From the NCBI GenBank assembly GCA_900553765.1, contig USET01000066.1:1-5265 (forward strand): DNA of 5,265 nucleotides, in the 5' to 3' direction. Below, piece after piece: positions 5,150 to 5,265 of this stretch; position 1 is the first letter of the stretch; every line of letters starts with the position of its first letter. The notes below the pieces were generated by a model that searched no databases, was not told the DNA's origin, and saw only the letters and a list, made by a program, of their open reading frames with translations. Position numbers and translations under genes: made by a program. Source of the DNA: an uncultured Mycoplasmatota bacterium. GTDB lineage: Bacteria; Bacillota_I; Bacilli_A; RF39; UBA660.

Positions 5150-5265
5150 ATGGAAAAACAAATTGAAATTAAAATTGACGGTAAAAAATGGGAAGACGCA
5201 TTAGATAAAGCATTTAAAAAAGCAAATAAAAAAGCGAAAGGAGTTTATAATTATGCCAAAATTAA
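5150..5265 (+). CDS. tig: Trigger factor N-terminus (5' partial)
   Basis: The visible 38 codons start at ATG 5150, eight bases or so after an AAAGGA motif, and run off the window. Residues IEIKIDGKKWEDALDKAFKK followed by ANKKAK fit the opening of trigger factor, the ribosome-bound chaperone and prolyl isomerase, whose start usually reads LTIEVPAEEFEKALDKAFKK and then KKVKIxGFRxGK. Here KKAK is followed by GVYNYAKI before the edge, so either a short insertion delays the ribosome-binding GFRxGK loop or the frame is not what it seems. The GFRxGK loop that would settle the identity lies beyond the window. The N-terminus is shorter than in B. subtilis trigger factor. The highly basic, lysine-rich segment alone could mislead, so confidence is moderate. 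Confidence 0.65.
   Translation, partial: MEKQIEIKIDGKKWEDALDKAFKKANKKAKGVYNYAKI

Overview
The window is AT-rich, compactly coded DNA in which every supported gene lies on the + strand. Strong AGGAGG-type ribosome binding sites, TTGACA/TATAAT promoters and the gene content point to a Firmicute (Bacillota). The style of the greA and trigger-factor-like genes hints at Erysipelotrichia or a relative, but that placement is an impression and not a measurement.

Layout: (1) 1-366, the 3' end of mltG (endolytic murein transglycosylase). (2) 351-935, trmR, a SAM-dependent tRNA U34 methyltransferase overlapping mltG and ending inside a terminator hairpin. (3) 1056-2276, a secreted lysozyme/SLT-like protein with its own promoter. 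(4) 2277-2388, a dense regulatory gap with a near-consensus promoter, a perfect Bacillus-type LexA (SOS) box between its -35 and -10, a second -10-like repeat and a long inverted repeat. (5) 2389-3270 and 3260-4468, two overlapping U32-family genes matching Bacillus subtilis yrrN/yrrO (trhP1/trhP2), involved in tRNA U34 hydroxylation. (6) 4568-5038, greA with its own promoter and terminator. (7) 5150-end, the start of a gene resembling the trigger factor N-terminus, cut by the window edge.

The backbone mltG-trmR-trhP1-trhP2-greA follows the B. subtilis order yrrL-yrrM-yrrN-yrrO-udk-greA. Two differences stand out: udk is absent, and a lysozyme-like gene sits between trmR and trhP1. TrhP hydroxylates U34 of certain tRNAs to ho5U and TrmR methylates ho5U to mo5U, so genes 2, 5 and 6 form one pathway that is here split into two transcription units.

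Most of the window is ordinary housekeeping sequence. The observation most worth a second look is the perfect LexA operator inside the promoter of the tRNA hydroxylation genes, which predicts SOS control of wobble-base modification. I do not see a CRISPR array, mobile element, tRNA, rRNA or defence system.
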